From: Paragorgia papillata
Lineage: Eukaryota > Cnidaria > Anthozoa > Scleralcyonacea > Coralliidae
Length of the DNA: 64,000 nt
Direction: 5' to 3'
Assembly (NCBI GenBank): GCA_035771165.1
Contig: JAWNZC010000322.1
Location: forward strand, 6,496,501-6,560,500
Position numbers and translations under genes: made by a program
The notes under the pieces: generated by a model
Told to the model about the DNA's origin: nothing
What the model saw: the letters and a program-made list of their open reading frames with translations, nothing else
Database searches by the model: none
Shown here: positions 20,301 to 31,662 of the stretch, piece after piece
Layout: the number at the start of each line of letters is the position of its first letter
How positions within the stretch are numbered: position 1 is the stretch's first letter

Positions 20301-20863
20301 AAATACACATTTTCATACTTTTAGCAACAGCGTTTTCTTTAAAATTGTTAATTTCCTCTTCTGTCATTGACAAACCAGCTGGCGGCCATTTTGAATAAAC
20401 GCTGTAGGTGATTATCGGGAATTAATCTGAGGTAACTCGACCAATCATCGCACAAGATTTTCTATAATCACCTGTGTATTCATACTAAAATCGCTTTAAC
20501 ACAACTCTTGTTTCTTGTCTTCGATATTTAAGTGAGGACAACTTGCAATTGGGTTGCTTTGATTTTAGATGGCGTACTATATCACATTCTCTAAAGCGCA
20601 ATTCGGCTTACGTTCGTGAGCGTTCGTACAACGTTCGTTCATACGAATAAACTCTGAAGTATGCACTCTTTGTGACGTCATGACGTGTTGACCATCGTCA
20701 GACAAGCAACCAGTATCCGCAAAAATGATAGCCTGCGTAGCCGGCGCTGGGGATTGGGACGGACAGTGAAAGGAGCGCCTGCAGTCACCCATCGTCATTT
20801 TTCGCAAAGAGAGTTTGAATTTCCGCTGCAGACGTTGGCGAAGAAGAGCGTTGTGAAAATGTG
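20301..20863. other. Non-coding stretch
   Basis: Includes a weak ATG-started frame (20685-20894), shared by both units but without recognisable content. GACGTCATGACGT-type palindromic sequence lies near 20672. Confidence 0.35.
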
Positions 20864-20871
20864 CTTTGCAT

Positions 20872-21217
20872 CAGTGATGTTTTCCAAATTTTAGAAGTGG
20901 GGGAACGCTAACTGAAGTCAAATGGGCGTGGCCACTGGTCGTAAAATTAAATGGGCGTGGCTCCTGTCGTGAAAGTTAATGGGTGTGTGAAAAGACTACT
21001 AAACGCCTGGCTCAGGCTAGCTGGTTGGCTAACTTGGTTGAAAACGAGTACACTCATTGACTCAAAGCAACAATAGTGCAGTGTTGAACGGTGTTGCACT
21101 ACGTTTTATTTTTGTTAGGGGGAACGGCGTTCCCCCACCGTAATTTTTGTCAGGGGCCGGAACGGCGTTGGGTGAACGCCGTTCCCGGCCCCGCGTTCCC
21201 CCTGAAAAACATCACTG
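20872..21217. mobile_element. hAT-like MITE (CAGTGATG family), unit 1
   Basis: Starts CAGTGATGTTTTCC and ends, inverted, with the same family end (CAGTGATGTTTTTCAGG). The flanks are CTTTGCAT (20864-20871) and CCTTGCAA (21218-21225). In unit 2 (61132-61445) the left flank is CCTTGCAT, so seven of eight bases match as a target duplication. Repeated palindromes of the GGAACGGCGTTCC type fill the right half; unit 2 lacks one of them. The 944-bp element at 26953 belongs to the same family. Confidence 0.8.
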
Positions 21218-21225
21218 CCTTGCAA

Positions 21226-22161
21226 TTGCATATAATATTATTAAGGAAACGAGCTCAAAATAAACTGAGATTGAGAAGAGAGTGGCCATAAGGCAGCTGC
21301 ATGTGCATCAGAAGGAAAATGTTTATTCGCTGGTTTCCCAACAGTTAATTACGGTAAGATTTTCACGCAAGACGTGGCCCTTTCGGCGACTTAACGGCGA
21401 GTAACTGAATTGTCTGACATTGGCTTGAGCAAAACATCATATAGAATTTCTTACACTCGCATTTGATTCGAATCAGTGGGATCTACTCAGGCGTACTTCT
21501 CCTGCTGCATTGGCCATCAGCGCCAGTTATCAGTGGAAAATAAAATTCGCTATTAAATTTAACTCAGTATTATTGATGTGAGTGCGAATGTCGCGAGAGG
21601 TTATGATTATATGTATATTGATCGTCGTCATAGTCGTTACATACACATCTATTATAACTACGAAAATAATCTGCCTGAGCTTTCTGTAGCCCACTCAACA
21701 TAAATTGTTTAATTATTTAAAAGATTTTGCAGTGAACACTATTAACCGTAAACCAGCCAAGATATAGCAACAGCAGAATAATATAATGTTGTCAGACGCT
21801 GACACAGCACACATATACCACACAAATTCCTGAATCAAGAAAGCACTTTGATACACATGCTCATTCATAACTGTGCTATTTTAGTTAATTCTAGATACGT
21901 GTTTTTTAAACGGAATAAATATTCGATCAACTTCCAAATTAATTAAGCTATTTTGCTCAGGTGTTTGAAATTGACAACTTCCAAAAATACACTGTTTTAA
22001 TTAGGGGGCGGCACGAAAAATAACATAGGCGCCTGCAGGAGCTCCCTTTCCCACTACACTGGCCCCAGCCAGCGCTGCCACTCGTAGGGGAATTCCCCTA
22101 CGGTAGGGGAATTTGGCTAATTGTAGGTTGTAGGGGAAACCTACGGGGAAAACAGCCTATA
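21226..22161. other. Non-coding stretch
   Basis: AT-rich, no gene recognised. From about 21720 to 22752 this sequence is missing in unit 2. GTAGGGGAA-type repeats lie around 22086-22140. Confidence 0.4.
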
Positions 22162-22485
22162 CAGGGTGAATCAAAAAAAACTGATGCCTTTCATATTCAA
22201 ATTAGCCGCATAGCGGCTGTAATTTGACAGAAGTTCCCTAAATATCTCATGGGTATACGAAGCATATCAAATAAGTGAACCCTAAATATCTCATGGGTAT
22301 ACGAAGCATATCAAATAAGGTTCACTTATTTGATATGCTTCGTATACCCATGAGATATTTAGGGTTCACTTATTTGATATCGGCTTCGTATACCCATGAG
22401 ATATTTAGGGAACTTCTGTCAAATTACAGCCGCTATGCGGCTAATTTGAATATGAAAGGCATCAGTTTTTTTTTGATTCACCCTG
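22162..22485. mobile_element. Mariner-like palindromic MITE, unit 1
   Basis: A near-perfect fold-back of 324 bp. It starts CAGGGTGAATC and ends GATTCACCCTG, flanked by TA on both sides, as in Tc1/mariner insertions. Each arm contains two direct copies of a segment beginning CCCTAAATATCTCATGGG, so the centre is an inverted pair of duplications. No coding capacity. Confidence 0.85.
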
Positions 22486-23002
22486 TAGAGAGTTTTCACT
22501 CACGTGATCGTTGGCCCCATGGGGGTGGTGAAACAATACGAAATATTTGAATAAGAAAGAGCTAATTCCCATACCGTACACCAATATGGCCGCCATTTCA
22601 TTGTTTTGGTACACCAATATGGCCGCCGTGACGTCAGATGAAAACGCTCTATATGTAGGGGAATGTAGGTGAATTGACGATAATATAAAAGTTTAGAAAA
22701 ACCCCCCAGAAAAACACGAATAAATAAAGGGGTCGCTGGCAGAGCTGCAATGGTGGCCCTCTTGTAGCCCCGCCCCCCTAAACCCGCGCCCCAGAACAAG
22801 CTAAGTGCCTGACACGCAGGCTAGACCTCTTGCGGACACATGTACATGCGCATGCCATGCAATTTGATATACACAAGCAACGGAAGCACAATTCCCAATG
22901 AATGAGTCATCTCCTCAAACACTGAAAACGTCCCACCTCCCACGTGTGAGGCAATCGTGCATAGCAAATAACCAGTTACCAACGGTAATTACTTGCATGA
23001 TT
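22486..23002. other. Non-coding stretch
   Basis: Contains the repeated word CACCAATATGGCCGCC (22581 and 22612). A segment near 22895-22945 (GAGTCATCTCCTCAAACAC) is inverted at about 24070-24098, beyond the next transposon. No gene was recognised. Confidence 0.4.
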
Positions 23003-23010
23003 GCTCTGAT

Positions 23011-24022
23011 CATAGGTGTACGGGCCGGGGGGGATGGGGGGGCTGCAGCCCCCCCCAGTTAACTGGAGAAATTGATCGCCCGAAATCGTCTCGTAATTCG
23101 GGCAAAAAGGGTCTTGTCATTAATATTTTAACACATTGACATTGAGGTTCAACCCGAGCCTCTGTTCAGTGTTCACCTGCATGCGTTTGGTATAAACTTT
23201 TAAGTCATATAATAGTCCTTAGTTGATGTCTTCTACGACATCATCGCTTCAGTCTTTTTTGGCTGCCTATTCAAATACCAAACCTAGATGTCTCCATCAA
23301 GAAAGCTTCGATTTGATGTGGTCATCACTCATGCGCAAACTTAATTCTGTTCCACTTTGATTCAAAGCTTAACCAACAGGTGCGCACACTAATTTACTCT
23401 TTTGATACATGTTCGTGTGGACACAAATACTATCACCTCAAAATGTCTGAAAAGTTTATGGTTTGGAAGCTAAAATACTGAAAATACTTTCCAGAAGGGG
23501 CAGAAAATACGTTTTGGAGGTTTCAAAATTCAAAATTTTCTGCCCTACACTTGCCTTGACATGAGGTTCAGAAGTCTAAACACCTTTCATTGCTAAGAAG
23601 AACAGTCGATTCAGTCCACTGTTAGAACGCTAGCTATCGTGCTGCCTCTGAGCTAGTGCAAAACTGGCCAGCGGAAAACTATTTTTCTATCACCAGCTAC
23701 TACGCGCATTGACGGATGCATGGGATCGAGCTTAATTTGAAGGCGGCATCAAGGTGTGCTGACTGTACATTTGCAGACAGTGTTTTCTGCAGTTCTCCAG
23801 CCGATGCAAATATCAAATTTACATCGATCGGGGATCTATGGCGTTGACAATCAATTTCTCAATAGCGAGAAAGCAATTTTCGAGAAACTTCATACCAACG
23901 GGCACATGCGAGAGAATGACGCGATGACGTAATTTATTGTCATGTGATGGCATATGACGTCGCAGTTTATTCGGGCAAATTCTGCTCAGCCCCCCTTACC
24001 GAATTTTGCCCGTACGCCTATG
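23011..24022. mobile_element. 1012-bp hAT-like non-autonomous element, unit 1
   Basis: Ends CATAGGTGTACGGGC and, inverted, CATAGGCGTACGGGC. The left flank is GCTCTGAT (23003-23010) and the right flank TCTCTGAT (24023-24030). In unit 2 both flanks are GCTCTGAT, so the 8-bp target duplication is clear and has mutated here. Long G and C runs lie near the left end. No transposase. It lies 250 bp upstream of the hAT transposase gene. Confidence 0.88.
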
Positions 24023-24272
24023 TCTCTGATACTCTCTCACAATGCCCATGTGGGTCGTTTGTGGTGTCTCACCGTGTTTGAGGTGATGACTCATTTATCA
24101 GAAACGCAAACAAGATAGAATCTTGATTCTGCGACTCCGAATAACTCACACACTAATGTCTTTTTGTAATGACAAATTATGACACTTTGACTACACAGTC
24201 TACACTGGGTTAGAACCAGCCAGGATCAGAGTTTTAATATCGGCCTGGCCGACAGTCACCCACAGCGGCACC

Positions 24273-26251
24273 ATGCCGAAGATTATCGAAAAAAAATATC
24301 GAGCGCAGAAATACCGCCAGGAATGGGAAAGAGAAAGTTGGGCGAGTGGTTGGTTATCTATGTTACAGCGTGGAGGGAAAGCACACTGTTCCTTCTGTGA
24401 CAAAGATCTTGTGCGTGGAAAATCCGAACTCATTGGCCACACAAAATCAACTACCCATATTCGCCTGGCAAAGAGCTCAAAAGAGAACCGTCCTATGGTT
24501 GCTTTTTTGAATACGAGCGATTGTTCCAACATAAAAGCAGAGCTGAATACCGTGGCCCTGATGGCAAGGAAGAATATTTCTTTCAACTTCCTTGATCAGC
24601 TAACCGAAACATTACATTTTATTGCTGACGACTCCAAGGCTGTCAAAGGTATGACATGCAACAGAACTAAGGGAACTTATTTGCTCACTGAATGCCTTTC
24701 TGTCCATGCCCATGGGAAGCTGGTTGACGAAATAATGCAGGCCAGAGGGATTTCCATCCTCTGTGACAAAGCCACCGATATTACGATGAATAAAATTGGC
24801 TTCTGCGTAAATGTGCGCTTCTTGCCAAGAGGTTCGACTGAGCCAGTGACAAAGCTTTATCGCTTGCTTCCAGTCGAAAATGGAAAAGCAGATGGCTTGT
24901 TCGAGTCCCTAAAAGCGGCCTTGGAGGAAGATGGGATAACCTGGGACAAGGTTGTTGGTCACGTATCAGACGGCGAGAACCTCATGCAAGGACAAATCAA
25001 TTCCTTTTTGACGAGAATGCAAGATGCGGCCGGCTCAGACATTTTTGTTCTGAAATGCTTCTGCCACTCTTTTCATCTTGTTGCTGAACATGCTTGTGAA
25101 GTCCTGTCTAAAACCGCAGAGCAACTGGTCCACGACATCTACAATTATTTTAAAAATTCGCCAAACCGACAAAAAAGTTACGAAGAGTTCCAGCATTTTG
25201 CGCAGTGTGAGCCACACAAGATCCTAAAGCCATGCCAAACCCGATAGTTGTCTGTTTCACAATGTGTGAAACGGATTTTGGAACAATGGACAGCTCTTGA
25301 GTTGTTTTTTGTGTCCGAAGCCTTCGAGACCAAATCTCCGGCAGCAGAGAGGATTCTCCAGTCCCTCAGATCTCCTTATATCGAAGCTACGCTGGAATTC
25401 ACGGACTACGTGCTTGGTGATTTAACCGGTCTCAACACGCTGTTTCAGTCGGATGCTTTCAGACTACATCGACTACTGCCAGAGGTTGAGCGCGTCATTC
25501 GAATGTTCTGCCAAAACTTCATGGTGAGGGAGACAGCCCAATTGGGAAAGATTGATGTCGACGACCAATCCAAGTGGCTTCCACTAGACAAGGTGTACTC
25601 CGGCCTTTTGGCAACCGAGACAGTGAGAACCATGATGCATTGATGCCACATCAACGAGAACGAAAGCTTTTTGACACGGTGTCGCGACTGGTATCGAGTG
25701 GCAGTACGTCAAATACTCCAGCGCATTGATGTTTCCAGTCCTATCCTGGAAGCCCTGAAGGATGACGACCACAATGCCATCTTAAAAGGCACGGCTGAAA
25801 TCAAGTCAGCAGGATCATTGGCCTCCAAACTTCCCCGCCAGCTCTCTGAATGTGGTGCACAAGTGATAGATCGACAGTGGCGTTCTTTACTGATTGATGA
25901 CGAAGTCAAGAATGTAGGATGGGAAAGAAAAAGTACTTGCTTAATTTTGGAAGGCAATGGCTGAAATAGAAGCATACAAGGAGCTAGCTATGTTTTTTCT
26001 TGAGATAATTGCACTACCTCAAAGTACTGCTGTTGTCGAAAGAACATTTTCTAAAATAAATAGCAAAAAAAAACAAGTTGCGAAATGCGCTGGGTGTGCG
26101 CACGGTCGAAGCCATTGTTAAAGTAAGCGAGAGGTTCCACACCAATTTTGATGTCGACAGGCGACTCATCCATCTTCATTCCAAGGCAAGAGGAAGCTAT
26201 ATGCAAAAGTATATCGAGGAAGAACGCAAAACCGTTGAAGACACTTTATAA
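24273..26251 (+). pseudogene. hAT-family transposase, unit 1 (broken)
   Basis: The first 324 codons are open. An N-terminal BED-type zinc finger (CSFCDK ... HTKSTTH, residues about 39-63) is followed by the RNase H-like core with ILCDKATD (about residue 186) and VSDGENL (about 234), then FCHSFHL. The conserved TRW motif is cut by TAG at 25245-25247. The frame continues to a second stop (TGA, 25641-25643) and then to about 25940. After frameshifts near 25940 and 26065 it ends in the hAT dimerisation region (ALPQSTAVVERTFSKINS, about 26010-26064) and a C-terminal tail near 26251. Terminal repeats of its own element were not found. It is dead in this copy. Confidence 0.92.
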
Positions 26252-26944
26252 AACAATTCCACATTGCTAAAATTTAAAAACAATTTTGAACTTTTTACCG
26301 TAGATGTAAATATAAATTATTGTCGTAATACTATATGGCTATTTTGAGCCGAACATTTTTAAATTTATAACATTTTCAGTTCAGGTAACCCATAAACTTT
26401 GGTATAAAATAATTTATGATTGTCTTTGATGCATTCATAGTGCGTTAGAGTGATCCTCTACTAGGTTAGCTTGACGTTATTACTGACCTTAACTCAAAAT
26501 ACATAATAAACCAGTTTAATTAGTTCCCCTATTCCAGCTACGTGTCTTCATTTCTAATTCTACCTGTAATATCTGATAATTTTGTATTAGTAGTTCTGTA
26601 TATAATTGGGTCAAATATAAGCAATGAATCTAAATACATTTGTTGTTTTGACCTAAAGGTGGAGTAGCCTGCGAGCAGGTCTCCGTCGGGCGCTATACTG
26701 TGGTGAAGGCGTGGGGTGATTTCGTGTAAAGTAGGGGAACGTGGGGGAAATATGAAAATTTCCCCGTAGGGGAAAGTAGGGGAAAAATAAATACGCTGCC
26801 ACTCTATCTTACTATTGTTCCCACTAAACCGCGAAACAACCATTTCTTAAATTGATCACGTGATACGATTTTCTCATGCTTGAAATTTGAGATGAAGTGG
26901 TCGCACCTTGATTATTATTCGTTTACTCTCAACCGTCTCGACAC
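26252..26944. other. Non-coding stretch after the hAT transposase
   Basis: AT-rich. Near 26728-26787 several GTAGGGGAA words alternate with the inverted TTTCCCC, like those near 22.1 kb. No gene was recognised. Confidence 0.4.
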
Positions 26945-26952
26945 GAACAGAG

Positions 26953-27896
26953 CAGTGATGTTTTCCAGGGGGAACGCGGGGGAACGCCGTCCCCCCACCT
27001 TTTTCACCAGGGGAACGGCGTCCCCCCTGCCAAAATCAAACATGGGGGAACGCCGTTCCCCCTGGCAGGGATTAAATATGAGTGAAGTTCAGTGAACGCC
27101 GTTCGACACCGTCCAAATAATTTTGGCTATCACTTCTTCTACATACTTGTTATTTTTGGCAATAATTGCTCAGCATCCTACGTGGAAATACTTCAGAACG
27201 TAATTTTGTCACTATTTTAATCTCCCTGAAACTTGATATACTTGCAGAAAATTCTAGCAGACTAGCACAAAAATACTAGAGTCTGATAATTGACGTCCGC
27301 TTAGATAAATACTTATTGTCATAAGCGCGGATAACGTCAGGCAGCAGCCCAGCAGGCCAGCAGGATATAATTAGTAGAGTCTTTCGCGCAATCGCGAAAT
27401 TAAACATTAAAATGAACATTAAAATGATCAATGGGAACATAAAATGATTCAATAAGAACATTAACATGATTAAATGGGAAAGATTCAAGGATATCTATTA
27501 TCTAAGCTTATTTAGTTACTCGCGAAAACGTCATATTTAACTTGCAAAGTTGCCTGCTTGCCGAGTTGCCGCATACTCACATAGCACTAATTGCATCATC
27601 GAAATTCGAAAGTTAGAAAAAAAAAGCTCAGACATTTTAGACATTTTTACATCAAACAGTAGTTTAAATTACAAATCAGTTTGTCGCCTGCGTTCATAAG
27701 CAGAATGTAATATATAATTATCAAATATATTGTTTGTTTAACTAGAATAAATGTGACATATTTTAACAAGCATGTCTATTAGACTAAACCCCCGCTTGTT
27801 TAATTTCATGGCCATTGGCCACGCCCAATCGAGTGACCACGCCCATTTGATTTTCAAGAGCGTCCCCCCACTTCTAAAATTAGCAAGACATCGCTG
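26953..27896. mobile_element. 944-bp hAT-like element with perfect 8-bp TSD
   Basis: Starts CAGTGATGTTTTCC and ends, inverted, CAGCGATGTCTTGC. Both flanks are GAACAGAG (26945-26952 and 27897-27904). It shares ends and a GGGCGTGG-type internal segment with the MITE at 20872-21217. Palindromes of the GGGGAACGCCGTTCCCC kind stand at the left end. No transposase frame. Confidence 0.92.
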
Positions 27897-27904
27897 GAAC
27901 AGAG

Positions 27905-28157
27905 CATCGAAACATCTCAACAACGAAAGCTCATGCGTCTTCCAAAAGACGAACAAAAGTATTTTTTTCATCCAGATACTGTAATCGAAGTTGTTCTTCG
28001 CTTAAATACCTGAAGCGACTCATTTTGACTGTCGTTGACTGTTGGGCCGCTTAGCCAGAGCCGTTGTGTTTTCACATGAGAAGACACAACAGTGTGATCA
28101 CGTGACGGTTTTCTGAAAGCTTCAAATTAACCAACTGCCTTCTTCCGGTGGCTATTT
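27905..28157. other. Non-coding stretch
   Basis: No gene or element recognised. Confidence 0.35.
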
Positions 28158-28559
28158 GAAAACGGTAAGCACTAAATGCCATACCGTGAGGCCCCTTGAG
28201 CCCGCAATACTACGGTCATCTAGGCAAGTGTTGTAGTCAGTTCAATGGTTGTAGTTAACATCACTGTGCTGCCGACGTCTCCCTTATTAACCTCTGTAGC
28301 AACCTACGTTTAAAATTTCACTTATTCGTGAGAAGGAAGTCAGGGCCCGGCTTGATGACTGGAAAATCGTTCGATTTCTATAAGAAATCTCTAATTTATC
28401 GCAAACCGAACTCGTTGTGAAAAGAATAGCTATCCGAAAGCTAGAAGCTTTCGCTTTGGATTTGAGACAGAAACTGGGCATTCGCGTTGGTCAATTGGTG
28501 TGAGCGTCTGAGCCTTTATGCCAAAAAAACCCAACATATACATATATACATATAAAAAC

Positions 28560-28634
28560 ATATATATTGAATATATATATATATATATATAATTTATTGG
28601 AAACTATCTAATATATATATATATATATATATAG
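28560..28634. repeat. TA microsatellites
   Basis: Two runs of TA repeats, split by about 24 unrelated bases, at the left edge of the inner palindrome. Confidence 0.9.
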
Positions 28635-28667
28635 GTTGTCATTACAATGTGTTTCATGCTTTAAGCC

Positions 28668-28818
28668 GATTTTCCACTGTCGAATTTTGTCGCGCGAAGC
28701 GACATCAGCTATTGTCAAAATTTAATAGATTGGAATAGATTTCTAATTAGGTCCACTCGAGAGCTCATGAGACAAAAGAAAAAGGCCGCTTCGCGCGACA
28801 AAATTCGCCAGTGGAAAA
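28668..28818. mobile_element. Small palindromic MITE inside the larger palindrome
   Basis: The left arm is TTTTCCACTGTCGAATTTTG and then TCGCGCGAAGCG; the right arm is CGCTTCGCGCGACAAAATTC and then CAGTGGAAAA. The matching right arm of the host palindrome has no such insertion, and TTA/TAA-like bases stand at both edges. Confidence 0.7.
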
Positions 28819-30123
28819 CCAACTTTACGCAATCATCAGAAGACTAACAGACTAACGATGTGTCACTGAATTTAAATTTAAATTTAAATTTAAATACGCA
28901 TGTCTGCGGCGGAAGTGTTAAATAATAATAATAATAATAAATGTCTGGTGGTATTTCCTTGAAGTTACACAATAAGTGCTTGTTGACATGGCGACAACTT
29001 GATAAAAGTTCATTTATTTTATTGAGTAAAGGGAAATTCTGAAATATAATATGAAATTTCTCAGTAAGGCAGAGTTCGAATCTTTTTTGTCGTTAGTCTT
29101 AGACAGAGCGCCCGTCTTAAAAACGGATATGATAAAAAAAATGCGAACTCTGCCTTACTGAGAAATTTCATATTATATTTCAGAATTTCCCTTCTCAAAT
29201 CATTAATAATTCATGAACCGAAAACAAAGGAAATCAGTACCGAGAGGGATGTTTTGATATCGGAGGAAGAAATTACATAAATTAAGCCAACTTTCGCCTC
29301 GATTTTCTCTTAAAATACTGATTTGTTTGACAAGCTACATCATACACTCGGAAGAGTGTTTCATCAGGATTCCAAACACCTCGGTGTTTGGAAATCCTGG
29401 TATGATATATCACTTCACTCAATAAAAGAAATGAACTTTTATCAAGTTGTCGCCATTGTCAACAAGCACTTATGCACCAGTCAATATAAACCCCCGCACC
29501 CCCCCCCGGCCGGGACATAGCGGGGCATTTGACTTGCACACAGGTCAAATATCGTCTAATGCCCCGCATCCCAGGGCAGTTTCTTTATTCTAATAGCATA
29601 AAAAGCCCCGGTCAAATGCCCCCGCCCTTTAAAACACAACACAACATTTAAAACAACATTTTAATGAAAACTGTTTTAGCTTTTCATGAAAGGGCTCTGG
29701 GGACGAGAATGGAGACAGTCCGGAAATTTCCATACCAGTCTTTTCTCCGTCAGGGTAAAATGCCCCGGTGCTGTCCCCCGCTGATTGTTTGTATACAGTA
29801 CAAAAGCAGTAAAATACCCCGGTATGCGCGGACGTTTTTCCTATCAAATCACAGGAAATTCCCCGGTAATGCCCCGCTATGTCCCGGCCGGGGGGGGGGG
29901 GTGCGGGGGTTTATATTGACTGGTGCATTATTGTGTAACTTCAAGGAAATACCACCAGACATTTAACACTTCCGCCGCAGACATGCATATTTAAATTTAA
30001 ATTTAAATTTAAATTCAGTGATACATCGTTGGTCCGTTAGTCATCTGATGATTGCGTTAAGCACGCTGTGGCCTGAGCACGCTGTGAAACACAGTGTATT
30101 AATGACGACCTGTATATATATTT

Positions 30124-30400
30124 GATATTTCTCAAGACTGGGACACTTTACCAGAAGAACTTCGGAACATTGAACTTTTTTCATTATTTAAACTTAAACT
30201 TAAGAAATATTTAAAACTTTAATTTTTAGTTTTGTAATCTTTCATTTATATTGTTCTGATTCCGTATCTGTTATACCGTACCGTTTTCTGCTATATCTGT
30301 TATATATAAATATGTATGTATATGTTTTACTTATGCAGGGCTCCACTGAAAATCACTTTTGTGAGTGGACTTCCTGAATAAATATTGTTACTTGTTACTG
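30124..30400 (+). pseudogene. LINE (CR1/L2-like) reverse transcriptase C-terminus and 3' UTR
   Basis: An open stretch ending in TAA at 30220-30222 encodes the typical tail of CR1/L2-type reverse transcriptases: WDTLPEELRNIELFSLFK followed by Lys/Leu-rich residues. A 3' UTR with AATAAA (about 30377) follows. Only the last 32 codons remain, as expected from 5'-truncated target-primed insertion. Its family is inferred from the C-terminal style. Confidence 0.75.
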
Positions 30401-30404
30401 GTTT

Positions 30405-30620
30405 CAAATAAATTGTATATTAAGCTCTACATCTCTGTATCGAGCACTCTACACGTTTCTCTCTGACGAAGGGCCTTCGCTCGAAACGTTAGACTACTAC
30501 GTTCTCTGTTTCGACCGCTTACTATATTTTGAATTTCGATTGTTTCAACACTGCCTACGCAACACCCTATACTTCTTCAATTCTGGACAATGACAACATT
30601 GTTTTGTTAATATAGATGCC
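30405..30620 (+). repeat. Possible Penelope-like terminal remnant
   Basis: Contains CTCTGACGAAGGGCC, then TTCGCTCGAAACGTTAG (about 30461-30492). The order CTGACGA - short stem - CGAAAC resembles a mutated hammerhead core (CTGATGA to CTGACGA), as seen near Penelope-like 3' ends. There is no coding evidence. Confidence 0.35.
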
Positions 30621-31097
30621 ACAGTTGCTACTATACCGGTTATACCGCTGACAAAATTAGCCGAATGCGGGCTCAAGGGACCTCACGGTATGGCATTTAG
30701 TGCTTACCTCATTCTGGTAATAATTCCATGTCCTACATAACCCAAGTACTTCATGAAAGCCTTACCCCAACACACAACCTAACCTAAGGATGGCAATTCG
30801 TGTAAATAGGACATGGACGTATAACCGGAATTATTACCAATGGTGCTTACCTTTGAAAACAGGGTGTTCGCGGTCTACTGGGAACAATAGTATCAAATCT
30901 CACCCACCGCGCTGGCCCCAGCGCCAGCTACGCAGGCTACAAATTTTCTTTTTAAATGTTCCTAAACTTCCGTTAAAATTCCGATCCCCAACTTGGCAAC
31001 TTTCCAACTTTTTCTGTTCAAAACAGGAAGTGGGGAATTTCGCAGAAAATCAGTCGTGACTCGTTTTCATGCAGTATTTGCAGGCGACGATATTAAA
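30621..31097. other. 5' flank of oxygenase exon 1
   Basis: Holds the right outer arm of the 28-30.7 kb palindrome and a further inverted pair (GGTAATAATTCCATGTCC near 30717 against GGACATGG and GGAATTATTACC at 30809-30840). The promoter or 5' UTR of the oxygenase must lie here, but no TATA box or initiator could be singled out. Confidence 0.4.
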
Positions 31098-31596
31098 ATG
31101 ACTGAACTTGGAATACCAATTATCGACATATCGAACTTATGGGATGTCGACAAACCAAATGAATCCCATAAAATAATAATCTCCATTGCAGAAGCTTGTA
31201 GAGATTATGGCTTCTTTTATGTGAAGAATCATGGCGTGGATGAACAATTACGAGAAAACGTTTTCGAAGTGTTAAAAGATTTCTTTGCTCTTCCTCTTGA
31301 TGAGAAGGAAAAAATCAAATCAAAAGGCACGGGAGGTTCTCGAGGGTACTTTGAATTTCAAAGTGAAACCAATGCTTACTTGGAAGACGATCATGAACCT
31401 GATTGGCGAGAGGGATTTTACGCTTCAGTCAATTTTCCAGATGGACATCCTTGCAGGAAAAGATTTCCACTTCTCGTACGAATCAATAACAAGTGGCCAG
31501 AAGAACCAGCAGTCTTCAGAGAGACTGTTGAAAGGTATCACAAGACGCTGGTAGAGCTTGGTTTTAAAATCATGGCTGCTTTGGCCACAGGATTGG
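31098..31596 (+). CDS. 2OG-Fe(II) oxygenase exon 1, gene copy B
   Basis: Codes for the first 166 residues and one base of codon 167. The ATG at 31098 is chosen because the family-typical N-terminus (IPIIDISNLW) begins five residues later; the frame is open upstream but the sequence there is not protein-like for this family. Residues 7-130 form the N-terminal domain of isopenicillin-N-synthase-like oxygenases (CRDYGFFYVKNHGV at 34-47, a GGSRGYF turn at 79-85). The exon ends in G before GTAAGT (31597), in phase 1, matching exon 2 at 48961 exactly to make a glycine codon. The enzymes use 2-oxoglutarate, O2 and Fe(II) to oxidise small molecules; the substrate is unknown. Confidence 0.9.
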
Positions 31597-31662
31597 GTAA
31601 GTTTGGTTACATGTATGGTACTAGTATGTTAAGTGACAACAAAAATGTTGAGCAATACAATT

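Larger units (their letters stand above)
1..24812. repeat. Large tandem duplication, unit 1 (part matching unit 2)
   Basis: This stretch recurs in the same orientation and order at 34013-64000. The start of the window matches 34013 onward base for base, and matching landmarks keep an offset of 34012-34016 for the first 10 kb. The offset then steps up or down at discrete insertions and deletions. Because unit 2 is still running at the window edge and unit 1 begins at the other edge, the true breakpoints cannot be placed. The simplest reading is a head-to-tail repeat of about 34 kb. Very high similarity in non-coding DNA means the copies are recent, allelic or artefactual. Confidence 0.95.
28158..30714. 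repeat. Nested palindromes bounded by a ~48-bp inverted repeat
   Basis: The outer arms are GTAAGCACTAAATGCCATAC (about 28165) and its inverse near 30695, with matching GCGGGCTCAAGG-type inner ends. Inside, a second palindrome runs from about 28635 (GGTTGTCATTACAATG) to about 30113. Within that, arms carrying ATTTAAATTTAAATTT, the word GTCTGCGGCGGAAGTGTTAA and CCCCGGCCGGGACAT-like GC blocks mirror each other (28840-29530 against 29860-30050). A third fold-back (29026-29197) is inside the left arm. A small hairpin MITE (28668-28818) splits the outer left arm. Confidence 0.8.

Noticed and set aside
20685..20894. 69-residue frame conserved in both units
   Set aside because: It runs into the left end of a MITE, so it is not a stable gene; conservation is explained by the duplication.
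22071..22749. Possible transposon with ends CAGCGCTGCCA and, inverted, CAGCTCTGCCA
   Set aside because: Ends look alike, but no target duplication could be found and the region is nested with other elements.
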